Source: Pseudomonadales bacterium
GTDB lineage: Bacteria > Pseudomonadota > Gammaproteobacteria > Pseudomonadales > Ketobacteraceae
Assembly (NCBI GenBank): GCA_002701845.1
Contig: NZXG01000059.1
Span: forward strand, 62,001-126,000
Direction: 5' to 3'
DNA: 64,000 nucleotides
Position numbers and translations under genes: made by a program. The notes beneath the pieces are model-generated. The model saw nothing but the letters and a program-made list of their open reading frames with translations, was not told the DNA's origin and searched no databases. Shown here one piece after another: positions 9,178 to 18,100 of the stretch (within the stretch, counting starts at the first letter, position 1; the number at the start of each line of letters is the position of its first letter).

Positions 9178-9960
9178 TCAGCCCCCGCTTTCAGATTCCA
9201 TGTCGGTATCGTCAAAATCGTCGAACAGGTCATCGTCATCCAGGAAATCATCGGCCATCTGGCCGTCATTCACCAGAAACTCCCGCCGTTGCAAATAGGC
9301 GTTACGGAAAAATGCATAACGGTCCCCGGCCACCAGTTTCTCCGCCTCCAGCAGGCTGGCCCGGGTATCCACCAGATCCAGCGCCCGCAGACTATAGCGG
9401 GTGGTGTCATGATCCACTGCCCGATTGGGCGACACATAATAGTCAGGCACCATACCCGTGGCGTCGCGGATGGTGCTGGGGCCCAATAAAGGCAGCACCA
9501 GATAAGGCCCGGAGTCCAGGCCCCAGTAACCCAGAGTCTGGCCGAAGTCCTCGTTGTTGCGGGTCAGACCGATACGCGAGCCGATGTCGATAAAGCCAAA
9601 CAACCCCACTGTGGTATTGACCAGAAAACGAGTGGTATCCAGGCCTGCCTGACCCAGCTTGAACTGCATCAGGTCGTTAAAAATGGTGGGAATCTCCCCC
9701 AGGTTATTGAAGAAATTACCGATGCCATCCTGCATTGGGTCCGGGGTGGCTTTATCGTAAACCACGGCCACCGGGCGCAGCAAATACTGGTCCAGGGTAT
9801 CGTTAAAACTGAACATTGCCCGGTTAAACCCTTCAAAGGGATCCCTGGGATCCGGTTCCACGGCGTTCTGCGCCAGGACCCGTCCGCCCAGACCACACCC
9901 CAAAATCAGGATGAACAACAGTCGCGCCAGCCGGTGGGCGGCCGCTTGGGTTCCTTGCAT
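9178..9960 (-). CDS. mlaA: MlaA/VacJ family lipid-asymmetry lipoprotein
   Basis: Outer-membrane component of the Mla pathway, which removes misplaced phospholipids from the outer leaflet and passes them to MlaC. The conserved MlaA core is clear: DPFEGFNRAMFSFND, PVAVVYDKATP, GIGNFFNNLGEIPTIFNDLMQ, FLVNTTVGLFGFIDIGSRIGL, DFGQTLGYWGLDSGPYLVLP. The signal region ends ILGCGLGG; the Cys could be lipidated but the lipobox is poor, and a type I cut after VLAQ is possible. The C-terminus is unusually acidic (DDDDLFDDFDDTD). The other mla genes are not in this window, which is common, since mlaA is often unlinked. Confidence 0.92.
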   Translation of the reverse strand: MQGTQAAAHRLARLLFILILGCGLGGRVLAQNAVEPDPRDPFEGFNRAMFSFNDTLDQYLLRPVAVVYDKATPDPMQDGIGNFFNNLGEIPTIFNDLMQFKLGQAGLDTTRFLVNTTVGLFGFIDIGSRIGLTRNNEDFGQTLGYWGLDSGPYLVLPLLGPSTIRDATGMVPDYYVSPNRAVDHDTTRYSLRALDLVDTRASLLEAEKLVAGDRYAFFRNAYLQRREFLVNDGQMADDFLDDDDLFDDFDDTDMESESGG

Positions 9961-10036
9961 GGGATTGGCTCCTGTTACTGGAAGCCTTGAATTCTACCCC
10001 GCCACCGCCAGCAACACAAAGTCCGCCGGCAGCCGA

Positions 10037-10669
10037 TTAATGCCGCCAGCGGCGGGCAATCCAATAGTCGATACTGAAATAACGACCGGCGCCGGTAAAA
10101 AACAGCGTCAGCACCATGATCAGGTAGGTCACCGCAAATTCGATACCGTTATTCAATACCACAAATTGACCAGTTTCCGTCAGCCAGTCGTAATCTCCGT
10201 GTTGCTGCAGGATCCCCCGCGCCCGCTGTAACCGCAACGCCACCTCCCGGCTGTTTTCCAGGCTGGCTTCGGCACCGGGAAAGCCCACTGGCGCCAGCAC
10301 GCTGGCGATGCTGGTGTCCGGATCCGAGGGGGCGATGGCAAACCAGCCATGATTCCAGTGGGCGGTGGCGGCGGCCACGATCATGGTCACCATCAGCGGC
10401 AGGCACACCCAACGGGTGGCCACTCCCAGCAACAGGGCGAAGCCACCACCCAATTCCGCGGCCGTGGCCAGCCAGGCCATCAGTTCCGGCAGGGGTAAAT
10501 TCAGCGAGTGGGTAAACCAGGCCACAATATTTTGAAAGTTCATGGCTTTGTGCCAACCCGCGGCAATAAACACCGGTGCCAGGTACAACCGCAACGCCAG
10601 CGGTGCCAGAAAATCCAGACGCCAACTGGCATCCAGTACGTCCTGAGCCTGATTCAGTAAGCGGATCAT
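10037..10669 (-). CDS. DoxX family membrane protein of the HvfA-type operon
   Basis: A 210-residue inner-membrane protein with about four hydrophobic helices: around LRLYLAPVFIAAGWHK, MAWLATAAELGGGFALLLGV, VCLPLMVTMIVAAATA and FAVTYLIMVLTLFFTGAGRY. These are DoxX-family features. Between helices 3 and 4 is a 60-residue loop. Its ATG overlaps the stop of the DUF2063 gene by four bases, and it is the last gene of the four-gene operon hvfA-hvfB-hvfC-doxX. DoxX-like proteins are frequent members of DUF692/DUF2063 operons; the role there is not settled, and a part in membrane redox or export of the peptide is inference. Confidence 0.88.
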   Translation of the reverse strand: MIRLLNQAQDVLDASWRLDFLAPLALRLYLAPVFIAAGWHKAMNFQNIVAWFTHSLNLPLPELMAWLATAAELGGGFALLLGVATRWVCLPLMVTMIVAAATAHWNHGWFAIAPSDPDTSIASVLAPVGFPGAEASLENSREVALRLQRARGILQQHGDYDWLTETGQFVVLNNGIEFAVTYLIMVLTLFFTGAGRYFSIDYWIARRWRH

Positions 10670-11454
10670 GTGGTGGTATCCGTCACCGGCCGCAACCTCG
10701 TGCCCAGTATGACCCCGGCTGCCAGTAATTCCCGCAGTGCCTGAGCCCCGCCCTGCAATACCGCCTGCGGCTCCAATTGGGGCAGCTCACGACCCACCTC
10801 AGCCACCGCGTCGGTCCCGGTAAATCCGGGGTTCGCCTGCAGAATCATTAACAGTCGGGCGGTCACCGCGTTGATCTCCATGAAGCGTACCTGATCCTCA
10901 GGATCCCGGTTAACGATCAGGAAGGTGGCCTGCTCGGGGACCTGGTCCGGTAAAAATTGCGGGCCAATTCGGTGGACCGGAAACCGGTAACTCAGCACTT
11001 GCGCCAACGGTGAAATCAGGGGCTGGCCCCGCATCAGGTCACCCCGGGGGTTGAAGCCGGTGCGTGGGTTCATCTCAGGCGCGGTGTCCACCGCCAGTTC
11101 AATCCACTCGTAATGGGCCAATTCCAGTAAAAACGGATAATCTGTGGCGCCGGGCTCGCGCTGTTGTTGCAGATAAGCAAGAAATTCTGCGCTTATTTCC
11201 AGAAAATAAGGCGTACGACAACGGTAACTGGCAAAGAAATCCCGCACCATCTGATGCCAGTGCTGGTCGCTGCTGATGCTACGCAGTACCGGGAATCCGT
11301 TACGAATAAAACTTTCCACATTGTTGTATAACAGATCCCGATAGACTTGCAGGCGGCGCTCCTCGATGCCGGAGGGAGCCGGGTTCCGCTCCGGATCGCG
11401 GAGATGGCCCGCCAGTTGATACTGCAGTCGCTGAAACGCTTCAGATTGCGCCAT
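10666..11454 (-). CDS. hvfC: DUF2063 (HvfC-like) partner protein of the DUF692 enzyme
   Basis: 262 residues from the ATG at 11454. The N-terminal part (FQRLQYQLAGHLRDPERNPAPSG, ERRLQVYRDLLYNNVESFIRNGFPVL) is the DUF2063 domain, and LLELAHYEWIELAVD is typical of its second half. The C-terminal 90 residues resemble a winged-helix or peptide-recognition domain. In characterised systems DUF2063-type partners deliver the precursor peptide to the DUF692 enzyme. The open frame extends to 11661, but that extension overlaps hvfB out of frame. The ATG at 11454 has GAGGTGG about 7 bases upstream and lies 10 bases after the hvfB stop. Confidence 0.9.
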   Translation of the reverse strand: MAQSEAFQRLQYQLAGHLRDPERNPAPSGIEERRLQVYRDLLYNNVESFIRNGFPVLRSISSDQHWHQMVRDFFASYRCRTPYFLEISAEFLAYLQQQREPGATDYPFLLELAHYEWIELAVDTAPEMNPRTGFNPRGDLMRGQPLISPLAQVLSYRFPVHRIGPQFLPDQVPEQATFLIVNRDPEDQVRFMEINAVTARLLMILQANPGFTGTDAVAEVGRELPQLEPQAVLQGGAQALRELLAAGVILGTRLRPVTDTTT

Positions 11455-11464
11455 AACAGCCACC

Positions 11465-12316
11465 TCAGGCCTGTTGTCCCAGGGGTTGCCGGTGACGCTG
11501 TTGCAATTGCTGAATCCGTTGTACCTCGGTGAGCAGTTGCGGCAGCGGCGGAATATTAAAATCCCGTTCCAGCAAGGTGGGTCGCACCCCAAACTGCTGA
11601 TAGGCCTGCTCCAGTAATTGCCACACCGGATCAATGACGTCAGCACCGTGGGTGTCGACAATCAAATCCTCGGCCTCGTTGAAATGACCCGCCACGTGCA
11701 GGTATAGAATCCGTTCGCCGGGTAACTGACGCAGGAAGTCCCCGGCCTGGTAGCCGTGGTTAATACTGTTGACGTAAATATTGTTCACATCCAGCAGCAG
11801 GCCACAATCCGCTTCGGTCAGCACCGCCTGCAGGAAAGCAAGCTCGGACATTTCCTGACCCGGCGCGGCGTAGTAGGAAGCATTTTCGATGCCCAGGGGG
11901 CGCTCCAGAATGTCCTGTACCTGCTGTATTCGCCGTACCACATGGCGCACGGCTTCCCCGGTAAAAGGAATGGGCAGGAGATCATAAAGCTGACCGTCAT
12001 CGCTGCAGTAGCTCAGGTGCTCGGTGTAGATTTCGATGCCGTGCAGGTCCAGAAAGCCCTTAATCGCCCGCACCAACTCCACGTCAATGGGCTCCGGCCC
12101 CCCCAGCGAAAGGGACAGGCCATGGGTCACAAAGGGGTAGGCTTCAGTCATGGCGCGAAACTGCCGGCCATAGCGCCCGCCCAGATTGATCCAGTTCTCC
12201 GGTGCCACTTCGAGAAAATTCACGCTGTCGGGACGCTGCTCGGCAAGCGGGCCCAGAAAGGCCCGCCGCAAGCCCAGCCCGGCACCCTGGGGTACGCTAA
12301 GGCTGTCCGGATTCAT
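11465..12316 (-). CDS. hvfB: DUF692 multinuclear iron oxidase (MNIO), HvfB-like
   Basis: 283-residue TIM-barrel enzyme of the DUF692/MNIO family, which uses two or three iron ions and oxygen to modify cysteines of ribosomal peptides. Candidate metal ligands are all in place: THGLSLSLG, YTEHLSY, ENASYY, LLLDVNNIYVN, LHVAGH and VDTHGADV. The likely substrate is the EGKCG-repeat peptide encoded three bases upstream; the stop of hvfA and the start of hvfB are nearly fused (TAA, three bases, ATG), which implies coupling. The partner HvfC follows. In Haemophilus the equivalent pair modifies EGKCG cysteines to a copper-binding product; that this one does the same is inference from family. Confidence 0.93.
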   Translation of the reverse strand: MNPDSLSVPQGAGLGLRRAFLGPLAEQRPDSVNFLEVAPENWINLGGRYGRQFRAMTEAYPFVTHGLSLSLGGPEPIDVELVRAIKGFLDLHGIEIYTEHLSYCSDDGQLYDLLPIPFTGEAVRHVVRRIQQVQDILERPLGIENASYYAAPGQEMSELAFLQAVLTEADCGLLLDVNNIYVNSINHGYQAGDFLRQLPGERILYLHVAGHFNEAEDLIVDTHGADVIDPVWQLLEQAYQQFGVRPTLLERDFNIPPLPQLLTEVQRIQQLQQRHRQPLGQQA

Positions 12317-12319
12317 GAC

Positions 12320-12652
12320 TTAGCTTCCACACTTGCCTTCGCCACATTTACCTTCACCGGCTTCCTTCATTTCCTTGTGCTTTTTCTGCATGCGGTCATG
12401 CTCCATGTTTTTCATACCTTCACCGCATTTGCCTTCGCCGCACTTTCCTTCCTTGGCTTCTTTTTTGCCTTCGCCGCACTTACCTTCGCCGCACTTACCC
12501 TCGTGTCCATCCGCCAGCATATAACCGGCCGGCAGTGGATTGGTGGCAAACGGGTTTTCCGCGGCATTGACCGGGGCACTGGCCATGGCGGAAGCCACCA
12601 GGGCGGCACCTACGCCGGCAGACAGGGGTTTTAACGCATCGAACTTGGCCAT
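12320..12652 (-). CDS. hvfA: EGKCG-repeat metallopeptide precursor (HvfA-like)
   Basis: 110 residues from the ATG at 12652, which has AAGGAG eight bases upstream; the open frame continues to 12703 without support. An N-terminal leader (residues 1-32) has a hydrophobic Ala-rich segment and an AxA-type cut (PVNA), so the peptide is exported. The mature part has six EGKCG units arranged as three tandem pairs, separated by Lys/Met/His-rich linkers (KNMEHDRMQKKHKEMKE). All six cysteines are inside EGKCG. The family is modified by DUF692/DUF2063 enzymes, encoded directly downstream, and binds copper in the best-studied case. Likely role: periplasmic metal (copper) buffering. No promoter or metal box was recognised upstream. 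Confidence 0.93.
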   Translation of the reverse strand: MAKFDALKPLSAGVGAALVASAMASAPVNAAENPFATNPLPAGYMLADGHEGKCGEGKCGEGKKEAKEGKCGEGKCGEGMKNMEHDRMQKKHKEMKEAGEGKCGEGKCGS

Positions 12653-12857
12653 CTTGTTCTCCTTGCTGTTGCACTCTCTGGATTGCTGTTGTTGTGGGGC
12701 CATTGGCCCGGGTTATTCGCCGGTAAAGCGCTGGTCAAATACCGGTTACTGCTAATAGAGACGCTCCTGGCAGGCCAATGTTTCATTGGCGGTGGAATTT
12801 TTCTACTTTTCTAGCGTCGGTTGCGCGGCGGCCGGGAGCGGTGAGCCGCAGGCCGGG

Positions 12858-13997
12858 CTAGCCCCGGCGCAGGATCACGCTACCCACCGAGTATCCTGCG
12901 CCAAACGAGCACAAGACCCCGATTTCCCCGCTTTGCATGTCCTGACGATGCTTGTGAAAGGCGATGACGGAGCCGGCGGAGCTGGTATTGGCGTATTCGT
13001 TCAGTATCACCGGCGCTTCGTCAGGGCTGGCTTCGCGCCCCAATACCTTCTTGGAAATCAGCTGATTCATTCCCAGATTGGCCTGGTGCAGCCACATGCG
13101 GCGCAGGTCCGAAGCCGCTATCCGGTGTTCCCCCAGATGCTGCAGGATCAACTCCGCCACCATGGGTACCACCTCCTTGAACACCTTGCGGCCATTCTGG
13201 CGGAACAGTTTGTCACGGGCGCCCACGCCCCGTTCATCGCATCGGTTCAGGAAACCAAAGTTATTGCGGATATTGTTGGAGAACTGGGTTTGCAGCCGGC
13301 TACCCAGAATCTCCCAATGCTGATCACTGCGGCAGGGTTCCAGACGCTCCACCACCAATGCAGTACAGACATCGCCGAAAATAAAGTGGCAGTCCCGATC
13401 CTGCCAGGCCAGATGGGCAGAGCAAATTTCAGGATTGACCACCAGCACCGAGCGGGCCGACCCTGACAGCACGGCATCGCGGGCGGTTTGCAGGCCAAAA
13501 GTGGCGGAAGAGCAGGCTACGTTCATATCAAAGCCGAACCCCTGAATACCCAGGGCATCCTGAACTTCAATGGCCATTGCCGGATAGGGCCGCTGCATGT
13601 TGGAACAGGCTACGATCACCGCATCAATGTCGGCGGCGGTCTTGTTGGCCTGCGCCAGCGCTTCCCGGGCCGCCGCTATGGCAATTTCGCACTGGATGGA
13701 AGGCTCTTCATCACTGCGCTCGGGAATCACCGGACATAACCGCTCCGGATCCAGAACTCCGGACTTGTTAATGACATAGCGGCTCTCGATACCCGAGGCC
13801 TTGACGATGAACTCTTCGCTGGAGGGGGCCAGTGGCTCCAGTTCACCGGCCGCAATGGCGGCGGCATGCTGCTGATTGTATTGTTCCACGTAACGGTTGA
13901 AACTGGCCACCAGCTCGGCATTGCTGATGGTTTCCTGGGGGGTGTAAAGCCCCGTTCCGCTAATCACCACTCTCGGGGCTTGGGTTGTTTGCGACAC
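12858..13997 (-). CDS. Beta-ketoacyl-ACP synthase III-like (beta-ketodecanoyl-ACP synthase type)
   Basis: 379-residue thiolase-fold condensing enzyme. The catalytic triad is present: Cys162 in [10 protein letters not shown], His in [11 protein letters not shown] and Asn in [10 protein letters not shown]. It is longer than housekeeping FabH (about 320) and carries the insertion [18 protein letters not shown]. In these features it matches the Pseudomonas FabH-like enzyme (PA3286 type), which condenses octanoyl-CoA from beta-oxidation with malonyl-ACP and so feeds fatty acid breakdown products back into synthesis. It is a single gene facing away from the hydrolase upstream gap. The presence of fadD, an acyl-CoA dehydrogenase and ETF-QO in the window suits that role. 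Substrate is inferred. Confidence 0.88.
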   Translation of the reverse strand: MSQTTQAPRVVISGTGLYTPQETISNAELVASFNRYVEQYNQQHAAAIAAGELEPLAPSSEEFIVKASGIESRYVINKSGVLDPERLCPVIPERSDEEPSIQCEIAIAAAREALAQANKTAADIDAVIVACSNMQRPYPAMAIEVQDALGIQGFGFDMNVACSSATFGLQTARDAVLSGSARSVLVVNPEICSAHLAWQDRDCHFIFGDVCTALVVERLEPCRSDQHWEILGSRLQTQFSNNIRNNFGFLNRCDERGVGARDKLFRQNGRKVFKEVVPMVAELILQHLGEHRIAASDLRRMWLHQANLGMNQLISKKVLGREASPDEAPVILNEYANTSSAGSVIAFHKHRQDMQSGEIGVLCSFGAGYSVGSVILRRG

Positions 13998-14098
13998 ATC
14001 TACCTCCGGCTTACTTTATGTTTATCGCTTTTGTCATCACGGTGCCTGATATCGCTTATCCGGCCGGGTTAATTCTGGGGTTAACAAGCCCCTGACCA

Positions 14099-15097
14099 TC
14101 ATTGGCCGCGCTCGGCAGAGTGTCCCTGATTGCGAGGCCTGGGATTATCGCCATCCTGGGCTTCATCCCGCAGGCGGTTCATCTCGCGCAACCAGTTTAC
14201 CATGAATGGGAAGTGATCATGCACTGCGTCCGGGTGGGTCAGCATACTGATTTGAGAGTAATCGTGGCGATTGCCCAGGGCCTGCCCCAGCACCACCAGG
14301 CGCCCGTTGTGGTGGCCGATTTCCCGCATAAAGGCTTTCACGTCCGCCGCGCTGCAGCGGGCCAGGTCTGAGCTGGGGGCGAAATACAGAGCCGGGGGAT
14401 AGCGCAGCCCCTGCGACAGCGCCGCGCCGTAATCAAACCGATCCTGAGGATCCACCCAGTCCCGCCCCCGCATCCAGTTGATACAGTCCTGCTGAATTCC
14501 GGCGAACTCGTCCTGGACACCCAGTTTCAGGCGCCGCCCCGGCACATAGCCCCGCAACCGGGCCGTCAGCCGCGACAGCCAGTGCCACAGGCCCTGGAGC
14601 CAGATCAGGCGCGACAGGGAGCGCTGCACCGCCACCCGGTGCACGCCAAAATTGACCAGACCGTTGAGAGAGCCGCGATAACGGGGGTAGCGGGCCAGAA
14701 AACTGCTGGCCAGCACACCACCCCAGGCGTGGTTGACCCAAAACCGGGGCAACTCGCCTTTCAGCTCCTGAATACGGCTCAGAACCGCGGGAATATCCTG
14801 ATTGATGGCATCCCCCACCCGATAACTGGCCCAACCCCGCACCGGAGGCCAGGAGCGGCCCTTACCCCGCAAATCAGGCACAAAGGCATCAAATCCATTG
14901 TGCGCCAGATAGGGGGCCAGCCCACGACCCTTGCCGGAGTAAAAAATAGTGCCATCTTCCAGCAGGCCATGCAGTAACAGCACCGCTGGCGCATCCGGAT
15001 CATTGGTCAGGCGTTTCACATGCAACTGCTGACCGCCGGCCAGATCCACCATCAGGGATTGTTCTATGGTTGCTACCGACGACATACCCGCGTCCAT
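14099..15097 (-). CDS. Alpha/beta-hydrolase fold protein lacking the nucleophilic serine
   Basis: 332 residues if started at the ATG at 15097, which has GAGG 3 bases upstream; the frame extends to a GTG at 15160 inside hrpA. The fold is recognisable: VLLLHGLLEDGTIFY (oxyanion strand) and FDAFVPDLRGKGRS. The nucleophile elbow reads FWVNHAWGG, where GHSWGG is expected, so the serine (residue about 124) is alanine. A possible acid/histidine region follows (HPDAVHDHFPFMVNWL). It may be a non-hydrolytic lipid- or protein-binding member. It lies just downstream of hrpA on the same strand. Confidence 0.8.
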   Translation of the reverse strand: MDAGMSSVATIEQSLMVDLAGGQQLHVKRLTNDPDAPAVLLLHGLLEDGTIFYSGKGRGLAPYLAHNGFDAFVPDLRGKGRSWPPVRGWASYRVGDAINQDIPAVLSRIQELKGELPRFWVNHAWGGVLASSFLARYPRYRGSLNGLVNFGVHRVAVQRSLSRLIWLQGLWHWLSRLTARLRGYVPGRRLKLGVQDEFAGIQQDCINWMRGRDWVDPQDRFDYGAALSQGLRYPPALYFAPSSDLARCSAADVKAFMREIGHHNGRLVVLGQALGNRHDYSQISMLTHPDAVHDHFPFMVNWLREMNRLRDEAQDGDNPRPRNQGHSAERGQ

Positions 15098-15138
15098 TGC
15101 CTCAGGTTCCAGCCCTGCCTGCTTGGGTGGCGCCCGCG

Positions 15139-18100
15139 TCAGGGGGCCACTTGCTGCCACAGCTTCTGCAAGCGTTTATGGGATACAGGATAAGGGGTCT
15201 TGATGCCCTGGGCAAACAGCGAAACCCGGTACTCTTCCAGCGCCCAGCGCCACTGTTCCAGGGCCTCATCCTGCCCCCCCTCCCGCTGATGCCGGTGCCG
15301 GCGCTCCAGATACTGTTGCCAGAGCGATTCCAGCTCCTCACTGAGCTGGCGGTCCCGCTCGATTTTGCCCTGCAGTCGCTGCCAGCGAACGCCAATGGCC
15401 TCCAGATAACGGGGGTAATCCAGCAGGGCCCCATAAGGTACCTGGCGCAGCCACTGGTCCGGGAACAGTCTTGCCAGCTGCCGGTGAATGTCTTCTCGGG
15501 TGATTGCTTTGGCCGGTGATTGGTCCTGGTTCAACAGGCTGGAGATCTCATGGTGACGCGCCAGTATCTCACCCACCAGGGCATTGATTTCGGTGGCTGC
15601 ACCGGCCAGCCTGCCTTTGCCCTCCTGCAGCCTTTGTTGGAACGCCGCCTCGCTGCGCACCGGTTCACGGCCGGCGACAAAAGCTCGATAAAAGGCCAGT
15701 TCCACCACCCCCTGCTCCAGTGATTTACGATCGCCGAAGGGCGCGTACTTGATGGCAACCGCGTCCGCCAGCCCATGATGTTTTTTTAGATACCGCACCT
15801 GCTGCGGCAGTGCCAGCAGACACAGTCGCAACAGTCCCTGCTCCGTGGCCAGCCGGGCCCTGAACGCGGAATCCATCAGTTGCAGCGCCACCCCGTCAGG
15901 CTTTGCCACCAGCGCCGGGTAGGCTTTTACCCGCGCCCCGGCCTGTCGCCTTTCGTACACTTCCGGGATATCACCGAATGCCCAGTGGTCGTAGCTGCGT
16001 TGATCCATATCCCCGGCCACCAGCTGTTGCACGGACTGTTGGAACTCACCCTGCAGTGATTGTTTGATCTGCTGGATGTCCCGCCCCTGTTGCAGCAGTT
16101 TGCCGTCAGCGTCCGTGACTTTGAGATTGGCACGCAGATGCAGGGGTAGCACCGACTCATCCCAGCTTTGCCCGCTGATATCCACCGCTTTTCGCGACCG
16201 CAGGAATTCCGCCAGTTGCCGTTTCAAAGATCGGTTGCGATCGGGATTGGTGGCCAGAAACGCCCGGGCAAAATCCGGCGCCGGCACAAAGTGTTTGCGC
16301 AGGGTTTTTGGCAGGCTTTTGATCAGTGCCACGCATTTTTCCAATTCCAATCCCGGTACCAGCCATTCCAGTTTGGCTTCGTCCACCTGATTAATCAGAG
16401 TGACAGGTACCAGGATCGTTAACCCGTCCCGCTCCCGACCCGGATCAAACTGATAGTCGATTTTGATGCGCCCCCCTTCCACCGGGACTGCATCGGGAAA
16501 CGCCCACTGCTGAATATCATCGGTGGGGGACTGCAATAACTGCTCCCGGGACAGGAACAGCACCCGCGGATTTTCCTGCTCGGCCTGCTTACGCCAGGTT
16601 TCAAAACTTTTGCCGTTCACCACCTGCGGCGGTATCACGGCATCGAACAATCCATACAGGCTGAGGTCATCAATCAGAATATCCCGCCGGCGGGATTTAC
16701 GTTCCAGGTATTCCAGGTCAGCCATCAACTGGCGGTTATGGCGCGCATAGGGTGCCTGGGTATCGTATTCCTGCAACACCAGCGCGTGCTGGATAAACAA
16801 TTCCCGACACCGCACCGGATCAATCTGACTGTAGTTCACCCGCTGTCGGGGATTGATCACCAGGCCGAATAAGGAAGTCTGCCGGTAGGCGACGGTGGCA
16901 GCCTGCTTTTTCTCCCAATGGGGTTCGAAATAACTGTGCTTAAGCAGCCCGGCGCCCACCTGCTCCACCCACTGCGGCTCGATCCGTGCCGCCACCCGGG
17001 CATACACTTTCTGGGTCTCCACCAGTTCGGCGCAAACGACCCATGGCGGTCGGCGGGAACTCAAAGTGGAGCCGGGAAACAGAGTGACCGGCCGGTTTCT
17101 GGCCGCCAGATAATCACGTTTGTCATCCTTTTGCGCCACGTGACTCAGTAACCCCGCCAGGATGGCTTTGTGAATCTCCTCGTAACGGGCCGGCTCCGCG
17201 TTCTCCCGCCAGCCCTGTTGATGGGCCATTTGTTTCAGCTGACGATACACATCCTGCCACTCCCGAATCCTCAGGTAGCTGAGAAAATGGTCCAGCAGCC
17301 AACGTCGATAGCGACGGTTGGTAAGCTGAGTTTTCTGGGTTTCACTTTGCTCCCAGATGGCAAGATAGGTGAGGAAGTCGGAGTCCTCGTGCTGAAACCC
17401 CCGCAATGCCTCATCGGCGGCCCCCCGGCGATCGTGGGGCCGTAACCAGGGCTCCTGGACACTCAATCCGCTGGCGATGATCAGCAGTTCCCGCAGGCAG
17501 TTAAGGTCATTGGCCGCCACCAGCATGCGGGCAATGCGCGGGTCCACCGGAAACTGCAGCAGGGTACGTCCCAGCGGCGTGATGCGGCGCTTGCGATCCA
17601 CCGCACCCAATTCTTCCAGCAACCGGTAGCCATCGTTGATCAGGCGTGAATCCGGCGCATCCAGAAACGGAAAGCGGGCGATATCACCCAGCTTCAAACC
17701 CTGCATCTGCAGAATCACCGAGGCCAGGTTGGTACGCAGGATTTCCGGCTCGGTAAACTCCCCCCGGGCAAGAAAATCCGCCTCTGAGTAGAGCCGGAAA
17801 CAGACCCCGTCCGCCACCCGGCCACAACGCCCCGCCCGCTGGTTGGCGCTGGCCTGGGACACCGGCTCTATGGGCAGCCGCTGCACCTTGCTGCGCACGC
17901 TGTAGCGGCTGATCCGGGCCAGACCGGGATCAATCACATACCCGATGTTAGGCACAGTGACCGAGGTTTCCGCCACATTGGTGGCCAAAACCACCCGGCG
18001 CCCGGAATGGGACTGAAAGACGCGATTCTGTTCGGCGTTACTGAGCCTGGAGTACAGAGGCAGGATATCCAGCTGCGGTGGGCCCCGACGGCGCAGGGTT

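Noticed and set aside
11756-12634. 292-codon open frame on the plus strand opposite hvfB and hvfA
   Set aside because: It is the antisense shadow of hvfB and the EGKCG repeat gene; its composition (repeated AFATFTFTG) comes from the reverse of the repeat. No start site or family.
12653-12857. ECF-type or copper-responsive promoter before hvfA
   Set aside because: GTAACC and CGAATAA elements occur, but the spacing is 24 bases, too long for known ECF promoters; no metal-box palindrome was seen.
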